From Nostoc sp. 'Peltigera membranacea cyanobiont' N6 (GTDB taxonomy: Bacteria; Cyanobacteriota; Cyanobacteriia; Cyanobacteriales; Nostocaceae), in the NCBI RefSeq assembly GCF_002949735.1, contig NZ_CP026681.1:930001-994000 (forward strand): a DNA stretch of 64,000 nucleotides. The letters run 5' to 3'. Of the stretch, positions 15,519-24,026 are shown piece after piece. A model generated the notes under the pieces. It had not been told where the DNA came from. It saw only the letters and a program-made list of their open reading frames with translations, and made no database searches. Within the stretch, counting starts at the first letter, position 1. Each line of letters begins with the position of its first letter. A program made the translations under genes and the position numbers.

Positions 15519-16934
15519 TTACCTCTGTGAACTGTGCGCCTCTGTGGTTCGTTTCTTAGTTTCCTCTGTCAACTGTTGCAGTGCGGCAGAAATCTCCACT
15601 TGCACCCCCACAGGACGATCCAAACGCCGTGTTTCTTGTGGCAAACTGGCAACTGAGACAGCAGTACGCTGACGAATTGTTGCCAACGACTCCAAGGGCT
15701 GCACCCGTTCACCTTCTTGCACTACCAACTGCAACAAAGGTTCTTCTTCTTGAGGAATTTCACCTAAGAGTCCCAATCTGTCTGCTTTTACCTTACCTCC
15801 TATAAACGAGCGAAAAATCTGCTTGCGTCCTGGATAAGTAACCTTACCACTTGACTGCTTCATCACTGGGATACCATCAATGTCTACGAGTTTATAGACT
15901 CCATTTACAGGCGAACCTGTAACTAATCGGGTTCCCAGTCCGTAACCATCAATTTGTGCCCCAGCAGCTTTTAACCTGGCAATTTCCCACTCATCCAAGT
16001 CGCCACTGGCAAAAATTGGCACACCGGGAAGGAGCGATCGCACCTGCTTTGATAAGGTAACTAAATCTCCTGAGTCTAATCTCACTCCTGTTAATTGCAT
16101 TTCCCCGGAATTTACTTTTTCGGCCAAGCGTTGGGCAGCAGCAACGGTATCGTAAGTATCAATCAGCAACGGCGCACCCGGAAAATATCGATGAAATGCA
16201 CTAAAAGCTTGTTCTTCAGTGCCTTCTATTGCTGACAACGCCATCACCAGGGCGTGCGCCATCGTACCACTTGGCTGTTGGCCCAGTTGTAGCGCTGCTA
16301 ACACATTGGAGGTGGAATCTAACCCACCCGCCAAGGCAGCCCGCGCTGCCCACAAAGACCCTTGGGGACTAAATGCGCGTCTTGTGCCAAATTCTAAAAG
16401 TGTGGCTGATTCGCCTGCTACATCCCGCAACCGGGCTGCTTTTGTGGCAATCAAAGTCTGGTAATTAATTGTATTTAAGAGGTAAGTTTCCACTAGTTGC
16501 GCTTGCCAAAGGGGTGCTTCCACCCGCAACAGTGGTTGATTGGCAAATACAGCTGTCCCTTCTGGTACTGCCCAAACATCACCCGTAAATTTACCCTCAG
16601 CTAAAAGTGACCAAAAGCGATCGCCTGCATGGGTAAAAATTCCCGTCGCCTGTAATGCCGCAATTTGCGATGGACTAAAGCGAAATTTGGTTAAATATTC
16701 CAATGCCTGTGTTAGCCCCATTGCAATTAAATAACCAAAACCCTCTGGCAATCGTCTGACAGACAACTCAAAGCTGGCCCGTCGTTGTTCGATACCTTCG
16801 CCTGTGTAACAAGCCGCCATCGTCAATTGGTAAAGATCCGTCAGCAAGCTGTAGTCTTCCGCAGAGAGGTTTAGTTCCTGGTTCTGCTGGCTTTGCTGTT
16901 TATATACATAGTCCAAATCTGGCAAAGTTGTCAT
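15519..16934 (-). CDS. pncB: Nicotinate phosphoribosyltransferase
   Basis: PncB converts nicotinate and PRPP to nicotinate mononucleotide (Preiss-Handler salvage). The 471-residue length fits. Family landmarks are 'DLYQLTMAACY' near the N-terminus, 'LLEFGTRRAFSPQG', 'MAHALVMA' in the phosphorylatable-His region, 'LIDTYDT', 'GVRLDSGDL' and 'GLGTRLVTG'. It is the first gene of the minus-strand NAD operon, and a 27-bp palindrome lies 30 bases upstream of the ATG, so it is the natural point of control. The last 25 residues, rich in Glu and Thr, look non-conserved and border the CTCTGTG-type repeat. Confidence 0.95.
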   Translation of the reverse strand: MTTLPDLDYVYKQQSQQNQELNLSAEDYSLLTDLYQLTMAACYTGEGIEQRRASFELSVRRLPEGFGYLIAMGLTQALEYLTKFRFSPSQIAALQATGIFTHAGDRFWSLLAEGKFTGDVWAVPEGTAVFANQPLLRVEAPLWQAQLVETYLLNTINYQTLIATKAARLRDVAGESATLLEFGTRRAFSPQGSLWAARAALAGGLDSTSNVLAALQLGQQPSGTMAHALVMALSAIEGTEEQAFSAFHRYFPGAPLLIDTYDTVAAAQRLAEKVNSGEMQLTGVRLDSGDLVTLSKQVRSLLPGVPIFASGDLDEWEIARLKAAGAQIDGYGLGTRLVTGSPVNGVYKLVDIDGIPVMKQSSGKVTYPGRKQIFRSFIGGKVKADRLGLLGEIPQEEEPLLQLVVQEGERVQPLESLATIRQRTAVSVASLPQETRRLDRPVGVQVEISAALQQLTEETKKRTTEAHSSQR

Positions 16935-16963
16935 GCAAGAGATTCCTTACAAGATGCTTCTCT

Positions 16964-16990
16964 TATTTATGGTAATATTCACCATAAATA
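16964..16990. promoter_or_regulatory. 27-bp palindrome upstream of pncB, candidate NrtR operator
   Basis: Perfect arms TATTTATGGT (16964-16973) and ACCATAAATA (16981-16990) enclose AATATTC, which is itself nearly symmetric. The centre lies about 43 bases before the pncB start codon, where a repressor would cover the promoter. The operon encodes NrtR, so this is the obvious candidate site; binding is inferred. Confidence 0.65.
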
Positions 16991-17114
16991 ATGTCAACTA
17001 CCGTTAAGGATATTTCAGAGATTGCTCTATAAAGTAGGTTTATGGGCAAATTTATACTAGCTTTATAAAATACTTAATATTTTTTAATAGTAAAAGCTAG
17101 CAATAATCTTTATC

Positions 17115-17134
17115 AGACCTCTTGTAAGAGGTCT
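17115..17134. terminator. Hairpin downstream of the ParA-like gene
   Basis: AGACCTCT / AGAGGTCT with a 4-base loop stands 16 bases past the minus-strand stop at 17150. A proper T-tract is missing, so it may be an inefficient terminator or an RNA 3'-end stabiliser. Confidence 0.4.
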
Positions 17135-17149
17135 AATGACTAATGACCG

Positions 17150-17854
17150 CTATTCAACTTTTTCATACCAGATACCTACTTTCTCAAAAGCACCATAAGC
17201 AAGCTTGAGAAAATTCACTACTCTCTGTTTCCCAATTATCCCAAATTCTTTATACTCTCTAGCCTCTGCAAACGTTAGGCGATTTTGGTCAATTATGTTT
17301 CTTTCTCTGTATGCTAACTTCGGAAAATCTATAATTTTTATCGGATATTTATTTACTATGTTCTGAAAATTGGAGTCTGACTCTAGATGCTCCCAATCAT
17401 CACATAGCCCTAAATTCCTCACCAGAATATGAGGGATTTTATCACCATAGGTATTCACTGACTGATTAAACAGGTTGATGCTGTCGTATCCTCCTGTCGA
17501 TACAAACCATTTGCAAAACATCACTCCTTGCGAACTTCCTAGTTCAAGTAATTGATTAGATTCAATCCACCCTTGTACTGCTCTATGGGATTGTGCAGAT
17601 AAATTCACAATTACTGGCTTCTCTACCGCCCACTCAAATATTCTATCTGCCTTATTTGCCTGTCGTTCATTCTCACTAAACACAGCATACTTACATATTT
17701 CCTTATATACCCCTGCGACATCTGGATTCGATCTATCCGTCTCCACTGGTACAAACGGGATTCTCTTATCTAGACAATACTGAATCATTGTCCTGGCAAA
17801 GAGAGATTTTCCTACCCCACCTTTTTCACCATCCACAAAATGAATCGTCGGCAT
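17150..17854 (-). CDS. ParA/MobD-like deviant Walker P-loop protein
   Basis: A protein of about 234 residues with an N-terminal 'DGEKGGVGKS' P-loop of the ParA/MinD/ArsA superfamily, followed by 'VPVETDRSNPDV' (switch I-like). Such stand-alone proteins are often labelled mobilisation protein MobD, CobQ-like or ParA-like. No ParB, relaxase or conjugation gene is adjacent, so a plasmid origin is speculative. The ATG at 17854 has GAGG 8 bases upstream and is preferred to the GTG at 17863. The codon use and moderate GC look somewhat unlike the neighbouring NAD genes. It is divergent from the CHAT module, 334 bases away. Confidence 0.7.
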   Translation of the reverse strand: MPTIHFVDGEKGGVGKSLFARTMIQYCLDKRIPFVPVETDRSNPDVAGVYKEICKYAVFSENERQANKADRIFEWAVEKPVIVNLSAQSHRAVQGWIESNQLLELGSSQGVMFCKWFVSTGGYDSINLFNQSVNTYGDKIPHILVRNLGLCDDWEHLESDSNFQNIVNKYPIKIIDFPKLAYRERNIIDQNRLTFAEAREYKEFGIIGKQRVVNFLKLAYGAFEKVGIWYEKVE

Positions 17855-17863
17855 TACAGCCAC

Positions 17864-18188
17864 CTCTAAATAGTTATTAAAGTCTGATATATCTTTCCCA
17901 AACTAAGAACTTTTTGGCCATTGCCCCCTAGTATTTTGGTGGTTTTATGAGAAAGTATAGCCGTGATTTGGATATATTCCAACAGTCTCATTTTACACAG
18001 CCGAAGTCCGTCTGCGCGGACTCAAATAAAACAAGGAGCTTAAGCCCTTTGTTGTAAGTTGATTGAGAACTAAAAACCGAAAATTTAGGTTTTTAGACAT
18101 TCTTGACGACAAGAATTAGGAATTTTTAGAAGAAATTGCCAAGGGAAGTTGTTTAAAATAAGCCTGGAGTTACTTGCAGATCAACACT
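17864..18188. promoter_or_regulatory. Divergent intergenic region with two hairpins
   Basis: This gene-free region holds the promoters of the ParA-like gene and the CHAT module. It contains AGTCCG/CGGACT (near 18005-18022), a typical dispersed repeat, and the inverted repeat ATTCTTG (18099-18105) / CAAGAAT (18110-18116) with a 4-base spacer. The latter overlaps a TTGACG that could serve as a -35 element, about 75 bases before the small-protein start at 18189, so it is a plausible operator. Confidence 0.4.
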
Positions 18189-18515
18189 ATGGCAGAAATT
18201 CAGTTGGCGATTGAGGGGAAAGATGCGATCGCAGCAACAGAGGCGCTTTTGGCAATTCCTGGTATATCTGGTAACTATGCAGTGAGTGCAGATGCACCGG
18301 AAAGAGAGGGAGTAACCGCAACAGTTGCTACCATCGTTGGTATTGTTGGGGGTGCGATCGCTATTGCTGAACAAATCCGCAAGTGGTATCAAGAGTATAA
18401 AGCTAAACAGTCTGGTAAAAGAATTGAAAAAGTGTTGATTGTCGGGCGTAATGGTAGGCGACTCCTTTTAGAGGATGCAACGTTGGAAGAAATTCGCCAA
18501 ATTTTAGAATCGTAG
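18189..18515 (+). CDS. Small membrane-associated partner of a CHAT-STAND protein
   Basis: A 108-residue protein starting 'MAEIQLAIEG'; I place the start at 18189 since the in-frame ATG at 18174 adds only five residues. Residues 1-35 form a soluble alpha/beta-looking piece. Residues 42-60 are a glycine-rich hydrophobic helix (VTATVATIVGIVGGAIAIA) followed by the basic, aromatic KWYQEYKAK. The tail (80-108) 'KVLIVGRNGRRLLLEDATLEEIRQIL' looks like a small beta-alpha domain. Its gene lies 81 bases upstream of the CHAT gene on the same strand, so they probably form one unit. It could be a membrane effector, substrate or sensor for the protease. I do not recognise a named family. Confidence 0.6.
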   Translation: MAEIQLAIEGKDAIAATEALLAIPGISGNYAVSADAPEREGVTATVATIVGIVGGAIAIAEQIRKWYQEYKAKQSGKRIEKVLIVGRNGRRLLLEDATLEEIRQILES

Positions 18516-18518
18516 AAA

Positions 18519-18540
18519 CGCGATTAATCGCGTCTGTTGT
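18519..18540. repeat. Small palindromic REP (copy 2 of 2)
   Basis: ACGCGATTAATCGCGT then CTGT, identical in its core to the copy at 5765-5790. It lies between the small membrane-protein gene and the CHAT gene and could set the relative expression of the two. Confidence 0.6.
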
Positions 18541-18596
18541 TACGGAATTGGCGGTGGTAGACTTGGGGTAAAGACTGAAGTCTCAAGATTCAAAGC

Positions 18597-21500
18597 GTGC
18601 AAACCCTCCACCTCGACCTTAAGCCAGTTGCTGAGAATTACGTAGAGTTACGTTACTTTGTTGATAATCCTAACCAGTATGAAAAGCGATCGCTCCTTTT
18701 AACAGACATCGCCGATTTGATTAAGTTGGCGGAACGAGATTATTACGTTTCGTTTTTCCCAGAGGATTATACGGTAACTGGACGGCAGTTGTATAACTGG
18801 TTGGATGGGAGCGATCGCTGGCTACAATCCTTGCTAGATAAGTATCGGCGTGAGGGGATTGTGTTAGCGATCGCCACAACAGAAAAACTCGCCCATCTGC
18901 CTTGGGAAGTGCTGCATGATGGCAATGGTTTTTTAGTGCAGCGTGTCCCGGCTATTGTTCCGGTGCGGTGGGTGTCGGATAGCACGGTAAAAAAATTGAC
19001 CATTGACGGGGAAGCAGAAAATCGGGCGCTGCAAATTTTGTTTATGGCGACTTCGCCGTTGAATGTCGAGCCTGTGCTGGATTTTGAGGGAGAGGAAGCA
19101 CGGATTTTGGAGGCGACAAAACGGCAACCTTTAGCTTTGACTGTGGAAGAAAGCGGCTGTTTGTCGGAGTTGGGTTATTTAGTCGATGGTTACGACAGGG
19201 ATTATTTTGATGTTTTACACCTGACGGGTCATGCTACTTTACAAGATGGGCAACCCCGCTTTATTACAGAAACGGCAACAGGTGAAGCTTTCTATGCCAG
19301 TGCTGGGGATATTGCCCAAGAATTACAATTTCGATTGCCTAAACTCATTTTCCTCTCTGGTTGTCGCACTGGGCAAGCTGGCAATTTGGGTTCTGTGCCG
19401 TCAATGGCTGAAGAATTGCTGAAATCTGGTGCAAAAGCGGTTTTGGGTTGGGGTCAAAAGGTTTTAGATTCTGATGCTACAGCCGCAGCTGCCGCATTAT
19501 ACGAAGAATTATCAGCCGGAAAGCAAATCACCGAAGCTGTTGCTTGTACATATCAAACATTAATTAAGAACAAAGCGCGGGATTGGCATTTATTGCGGCT
19601 GTATGCAGCAGGCAATTTACCAAGTTCATTAGTTACACCTTTGCGGACTCGTGGACGTAAACCAGCACCACCGCTTTCTGTTTCTACCCAGTTTTTAGAT
19701 CCTGCGGGTAAGGTGAAAGTCCCGACGCGAGAGAGTTTTGTTGGTCGTCGTCGTCAATTGCAAAATTGTTTGCGGGTGCTGAGTCAATCAACCGATGAAG
19801 TTGGGGTGTTGATTCATGGGATGGGCGGTTTGGGTAAAAGTAGTTTAGCTGCTAGGCTTTGTGACAGACTGCCGAATTTTGAGCGTGTTGTCTGGGTGGG
19901 GCGAATCGATGAAGCTAATTTGGTGAGTCGCTTGGCAGAAAAGTTGGATGACAACGAACAACGCAAAAGCTTACAAAATTATGATGAAGAATTGAAGTTT
20001 CGGCTGCGGCGAGTTTTCCAGGAGTCGCATGAAGAAGCGAAGCCGTTTTTGTTGGTGCTGGATGACTTTGAAGTGAATTTAGAACCTCGCTATCAGAGTT
20101 ATGTCTTGCAATCAGAAGCAGCAGAGGTAATGAAAGCTTTAGTTTGGGCAATTAGAGAAAATTCCACTTCCCACCGCATCATTATTACCTGTCGTTACGA
20201 TTTTGAATTTACTCAGTTGCAGAATTTCCAAAAGCAGCCGTTGGATGCACTGCAAGGCGCAGATTTGCAAAAAAAGTTTAGTCGCCTCACAGCCTTTAGT
20301 GCTAAATCTCAGGTGGATGAGGCGTTAAAATCACAAGCGCAGAAGTTAGCAGATGGTAATCCCCGCTTGCTGGAATGGTTGGATAAGATTCTGCAAAATA
20401 CAACTCTTGATGTGGCGGCAATTTTGAATCGGTTAGCAGCAGATCCGGTGGAGTTGCGAGAGCAAGTTTTGGCAGAGGCGTTGCTGGCACAGATGGATAC
20501 AACCATGCGGGAGATGTTGTCACGGGGTTTGGTGTTTGAGTTGCCAGTACCGAGGGAAGCTTTAGCCGCAGTTTGTGACACTATCCCTAATTTGGAAGAT
20601 TATATTAATCGGGCGGTGGCGTTGGGGCTGTTGGAAGTGAGTCACGATCAAGCGTTACGAGTACCACGCATTTTGCCCTTAGCACTTGCATTAATAAAAG
20701 AAACTAATTTGTTATATAAAAATGCTGCAAATGAGTTGTACAGACTTTGGTGGCAAAAAGTAGAAGTGTTAACAGAAGAACAGAAAATAGAAATCTATCG
20801 TTTAGCACTTTTAGGAAAAGAAGAAAATATTACTGTAGAAATTGGAAGATTGTTAGCCCAATTTTGGAACAGTAAATATAAGTATAAAAAGACTGTTGTA
20901 GTATGTAAGGATATATTGAAATTAGTTAAAAATCATCAAATTATGTATTATTTAGCTAAAGCTGAAGAAGGCTTAGGACATACTAGTGAAGCTATAGACT
21001 GTTATACAAAAGCTTTACAACTATGCCCTCTAGAAGACGAAAAAACACGCTTAGAAATATTTCAAGCTGGTATCAATTTTTATGCTAGAAAAGGGCCATT
21101 AGAGCAAGATATATTAAATGAATATATCCGAGTCTACTTTGGTATTCTTCAAATTCAACAGGAGAATTCTAATATAAGACCTGCATTAGCAGAAGTTTTT
21201 TCTCTAACAATGACATTTGAGCTTCGAGCAGGTATTGCTATACGAGAAAACCAGATAGAACTTGCGGAATTTCTCTATAAATGCTGCCTTGATTTCTACG
21301 ATAAAGTTTGTGAAATTCCGACTAAAATTCAAATGGGTGAATACAGTAGCGTAAATGGTTTGTGTGGTTCAAAAGCTAGGATATTATGCCATTTAGGTAC
21401 TATTAACCTAAATCAGGGAAAAACCAATGAGTGTAGAGAGTTATATTTACAGGCAGCACAACTATTTGACTATGCCGGGGATGATCATAACAGAGCAGTA

Positions 21501-21668
21501 ACTTTAGCAGCAATAGGAACAGGTTGGCTGCGGCAAGGGGACACTGTTATGGCCTTGAACTATTTACATGAGGCTTCAGCTATCATGCAACTGCTTGTTA
21601 TCCCAGAGTTAGAGGTTGTTAACAAGTTAATTGCTGAAGCACAAAGTGAGCAAGAAAAAAATAGTTAG
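18597..21668 (+). CDS. CHAT protease - STAND NTPase - TPR protein
   Basis: A 1023-residue multidomain protein. A CHAT (caspase-like) protease occupies about residues 80-345 with the catalytic dyad His212 in 'LHLTGHAT' and Cys256 in 'FLSGCRTG'. A STAND/NB-ARC-type ATPase follows at about 380-640: 'FVGRRRQLQ', Walker A 'HGMGGLGKSS' (407-416), Walker B 'FLLVLDD' (484-490) and 'IIITCRYDF' (sensor region). A winged-helix-like segment and TPR-like helical repeats fill about 740-1010, the expected sensor region. Such proteins resemble NLR-type immune or cell-death switches: ligand binding to the repeats would oligomerise the ATPase and unleash the protease. Translation begins at GTG 18597 with no clear Shine-Dalgarno; an alternative start cannot be excluded. 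The 3' third is AT-richer than the 5' part, suggesting exchange of sensor domains. Confidence 0.85.
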   Translation: MQTLHLDLKPVAENYVELRYFVDNPNQYEKRSLLLTDIADLIKLAERDYYVSFFPEDYTVTGRQLYNWLDGSDRWLQSLLDKYRREGIVLAIATTEKLAHLPWEVLHDGNGFLVQRVPAIVPVRWVSDSTVKKLTIDGEAENRALQILFMATSPLNVEPVLDFEGEEARILEATKRQPLALTVEESGCLSELGYLVDGYDRDYFDVLHLTGHATLQDGQPRFITETATGEAFYASAGDIAQELQFRLPKLIFLSGCRTGQAGNLGSVPSMAEELLKSGAKAVLGWGQKVLDSDATAAAAALYEELSAGKQITEAVACTYQTLIKNKARDWHLLRLYAAGNLPSSLVTPLRTRGRKPAPPLSVSTQFLDPAGKVKVPTRESFVGRRRQLQNCLRVLSQSTDEVGVLIHGMGGLGKSSLAARLCDRLPNFERVVWVGRIDEANLVSRLAEKLDDNEQRKSLQNYDEELKFRLRRVFQESHEEAKPFLLVLDDFEVNLEPRYQSYVLQSEAAEVMKALVWAIRENSTSHRIIITCRYDFEFTQLQNFQKQPLDALQGADLQKKFSRLTAFSAKSQVDEALKSQAQKLADGNPRLLEWLDKILQNTTLDVAAILNRLAADPVELREQVLAEALLAQMDTTMREMLSRGLVFELPVPREALAAVCDTIPNLEDYINRAVALGLLEVSHDQALRVPRILPLALALIKETNLLYKNAANELYRLWWQKVEVLTEEQKIEIYRLALLGKEENITVEIGRLLAQFWNSKYKYKKTVVVCKDILKLVKNHQIMYYLAKAEEGLGHTSEAIDCYTKALQLCPLEDEKTRLEIFQAGINFYARKGPLEQDILNEYIRVYFGILQIQQENSNIRPALAEVFSLTMTFELRAGIAIRENQIELAEFLYKCCLDFYDKVCEIPTKIQMGEYSSVNGLCGSKARILCHLGTINLNQGKTNECRELYLQAAQLFDYAGDDHNRAVTLAAIGTGWLRQGDTVMALNYLHEASAIMQLLVIPELEVVNKLIAEAQSEQEKNS

Positions 21669-21980
21669 AAAGTTAACTCAAAGCCAATACAGAAAAAATC
21701 AACGAAGAGTTTTTGAACTCCATTAATGAGTCTTTGATACTCGTTCACCAGTTTTTTAGGCTTGTGCCTTGGTTGTCGGAGATTGCGATCGCCATAATTT
21801 ACCCCGAAGCACATCCTAAACCAAAAAATCTGGATTTACACTAAGCGCTCTGAGACGTTCTGCTAGCATTTCCAGGATATTCTTTGCCTTCACGGAACCC
21901 GCAAACATACTTAACTAGTAAAGGTAATATTCTGAGAAAAAGGCTCATCTAAATGAGCCTTTTAACAGATAAAGGAGATA
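21669..21980. other. Gap between convergent genes, no gene seen
   Basis: These 312 bases between the CHAT-STAND gene and the pirin gene contain no supportable ORF. A terminator hairpin lies at the right end; the rest shows scattered stops in all frames and no repeat I can define. Confidence 0.5.
21937..21963. terminator. Bidirectional terminator
   Basis: AAAGGCTCAT / ATGAGCCTTT with a 4-base loop is flanked by A-runs on the left and T-runs on the right, so it can stop transcription from both directions. The stem core AAGGCTCA recurs in the terminator at 34941-34974. Confidence 0.8.
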
Positions 21981-22697
21981 TTAGCCTAAATCGAAAAGCA
22001 AGATTTCGCCGCCGATGTTGGTGCTAATTTCTAGCTGTTCTTCGCCGTTGATTTGCACACCATCGCCGGCTCTGAGTTCTTCACCATTTAGGTTGACTAT
22101 ACCTTGGGCTACTTGTAACCAAGCATAGCGATCGCTTTTGACTTGATAATTAACAACATCACCATCCTCTAAAACAGATGTGTATAAATCAACATCTTGG
22201 TGAATTGTCACAGCACCATCGCGCCCATCTTTAGCAGCAATTAAGCGGAGTTTGCCGCGCTTTTCTTCGAGAGGAAAAGATTTTTGTTCGTATCTTGGCG
22301 TTATTCCTTCTCGATCGGGAAGAATCCAGATTTGTAGCAAGTGTAGTGGCTCATCTGGCGAAGGATTAAATTCACTGTGACTGATTCCAGTACCAGCGCT
22401 CATAATCTGTGCATCACCGGGACGAATTACCGATCCAGTACCCAAGCTGTCTTTATGCTCTACAGCACCTTCTAAGACATAAGTGAGGATTTCCATATCA
22501 CGATGGCTGTGGGTAGGGAATCCAGCACCAGGGGCGACGCGATCGTCGTTTATCACTCGCAGAGAGCGAAATCCCATGCGGTTGGGATCGTAAAAACTAC
22601 CGAAGGAAAATGTGTGATAACTATCGAGCCAGCCCATTTTAGCGTGACCACGGGCATTGCGATCGTGAATTAAGTGGGTAATTGTATTTTGAGACAT
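21981..22697 (-). CDS. Pirin-family protein (YhhW-like)
   Basis: A 238-residue bicupin of the pirin family. 'GHAKMGWLDSYHTFSFGSFYDPNRMGF' and 'PTHSHRDMEILTYVLEGAVEHKDSLG' are the family core; the His residues of the latter and Glu/His of 'GISHSEFN' form the metal site of the N-terminal cupin. Bacterial relatives such as E. coli YhhW have quercetin 2,3-dioxygenase activity in vitro; a physiological role is not known. The protein is cytoplasmic. The ATG follows a 'GAGGTAAATTT' ribosome-binding site. It is monocistronic. Confidence 0.9.
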   Translation of the reverse strand: MSQNTITHLIHDRNARGHAKMGWLDSYHTFSFGSFYDPNRMGFRSLRVINDDRVAPGAGFPTHSHRDMEILTYVLEGAVEHKDSLGTGSVIRPGDAQIMSAGTGISHSEFNPSPDEPLHLLQIWILPDREGITPRYEQKSFPLEEKRGKLRLIAAKDGRDGAVTIHQDVDLYTSVLEDGDVVNYQVKSDRYAWLQVAQGIVNLNGEELRAGDGVQINGEEQLEISTNIGGEILLFDLG

Positions 22698-23043
22698 AAA
22701 TTTACCTCTTTGTTAATGAGTATTTAGTTAGGAAGCGCTCAATTTTGGATTTTAGATTTTAGATAGCGGAGTGTCTTTTGGATTACAGGAAAAATCTAAA
22801 ATTGGCAGAGTTTGAAATCAAAATGGAATTAGCATACCTTTTCACCAACCGAATAACTTCTTCAAGTTTAAGTATTAATTTTGATGGATAACTTGTTGAA
22901 GATATTTGGAATTTCTTGACTTCGTTTTGAACTATTTCAATAGTAAGGTATATACATATAAATGAAAAGTACGCACTTAAAAGTGACGTACTTACCAAAA
23001 AGATACTATTAGATTTAAGAAAAACTACTTTTCTCAGAAGTGC
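22698..23043. other. Gene-free region upstream of pirin and downstream of dps
   Basis: TTTTAGA/TTTTGGA heptamer-like repeats occur near 22740-22765. A 71-codon open frame on the minus strand (22783-22998) has no ribosome-binding site and a composition typical of AT-rich spacer, so I do not call it a gene. Nothing else stands out. Confidence 0.45.
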
Positions 23044-23628
23044 TTATTTTACACCAGCAGGGATCTTTTGAGTTTTAGTAGTAGTAGTACCTGCTTTGCC
23101 ATTGCCATTCTCTGCCTTAATTTCTGCTACTTGCAGATGAGCTTCTAAGAACCAGAGGCGTTTGTCAATGGTGCGGGAGATTTCGGTGTAAAGATCGGCG
23201 GTATCGAGATCGTCTAATTCATCAGTTTTAGCGATCGCGTCTCTAAGATGTTTAGCATAGAGGGCATAACGATCTGCTAAGGCTGTTACATGGTCTTTAC
23301 CATCCAAAACATCTAAGGGATATTCTGGCAAAATTGAATTACTAGCTGCGGCGCGGGCTGTTCCAAAAGCGTAACCGCCTAAAGCTGTAATGCGTTCAGC
23401 TACCAAATCGATGTAGGCTTCCAATTCCCCAGCTAGTTCATCAAATAATAAGTGTAGTTGGTAGAAGTCAGTTCCTTTAACATTCCAGTGCGCTTGCTTG
23501 GCTTGGGTTTTTAGATCCGAAGTAGCTGCTAAGGTTTGGTTGAGAAGTACTACAATTTGCACTCGCGCTTCGGCAGGAATGTCAATGCGGGTGGGGTACA
23601 AACGTGATGTAATGCTGTTGTCGCTCAT
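23044..23628 (-). CDS. dps: Dps-family ferritin-like protein
   Basis: A 194-residue Dps mini-ferritin that stores iron and detoxifies H2O2 as a 12-mer. The inter-subunit ferroxidase ligands are all present with the right spacing: His47, His59, Asp63, Asp74 and Glu78 (in 'AHWNVKG', 'LHLLFDELAGE' and 'AYIDLVAERI'). The C-terminal tail (about 170-194: 'NGNGKAGTTTTKTQKIPAGVK') is long, flexible and basic, as in DNA-binding members. Nostoc genomes carry several Dps paralogues, so the exact member cannot be fixed. A possible promoter lies in the AT-rich 130 bases upstream. Confidence 0.92.
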   Translation of the reverse strand: MSDNSITSRLYPTRIDIPAEARVQIVVLLNQTLAATSDLKTQAKQAHWNVKGTDFYQLHLLFDELAGELEAYIDLVAERITALGGYAFGTARAAASNSILPEYPLDVLDGKDHVTALADRYALYAKHLRDAIAKTDELDDLDTADLYTEISRTIDKRLWFLEAHLQVAEIKAENGNGKAGTTTTKTQKIPAGVK

Positions 23629-24026
23629 GATTTTACGTTGTTAATGCCTTTTAAATCTAACTTTACAGATACTAGTTGGTTGTGCGAAACTCTCTGACGA
23701 TGGATTATATTAATGGCTGGATGTGTTACTGTATATAGCTTATACAATTTTTAATTGAGAATTTTTCGGCAAAAGGCCCAAGTGACAAATGACATTAGAT
23801 GCGATGGTTTTCTATGGTATTAAATGTACTACCGAAAAGGCGATCGCTAATTTTTTATCATTCGGCAAAAAGTCACGATCGACACTCAGTTCAATTTGAC
23901 TCACTTCATCTAACGGTTGCAAATATTCTGGCGAGAGAATGAGATATAAAGAAGCGATGTAAAGTACTTTACCTGTATCTGTTGGTAGAAGAAGCGATCG
24001 CTAAGTATTACAATATTACAATTGGG
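23629..24026. other. Gene-poor gap with a possible decayed coding remnant
   Basis: On the minus strand, the frame from about 24003 to 23818 reads a 60-residue protein-like stretch including 'YISFSPEYLQPLDEVSQIE' and 'VDRDFLPNDKKL' before a stop, but has no start codon at a sensible place. It may be the tail of a lost gene. The right part holds the dps promoter region. Two HIP1 octamers lie in the gap. Confidence 0.3.

Noticed and set aside
22783..22998. 71-codon minus-strand frame between dps and pirin
   Set aside because: AT-rich spacer composition, no Shine-Dalgarno and no recognisable motif.
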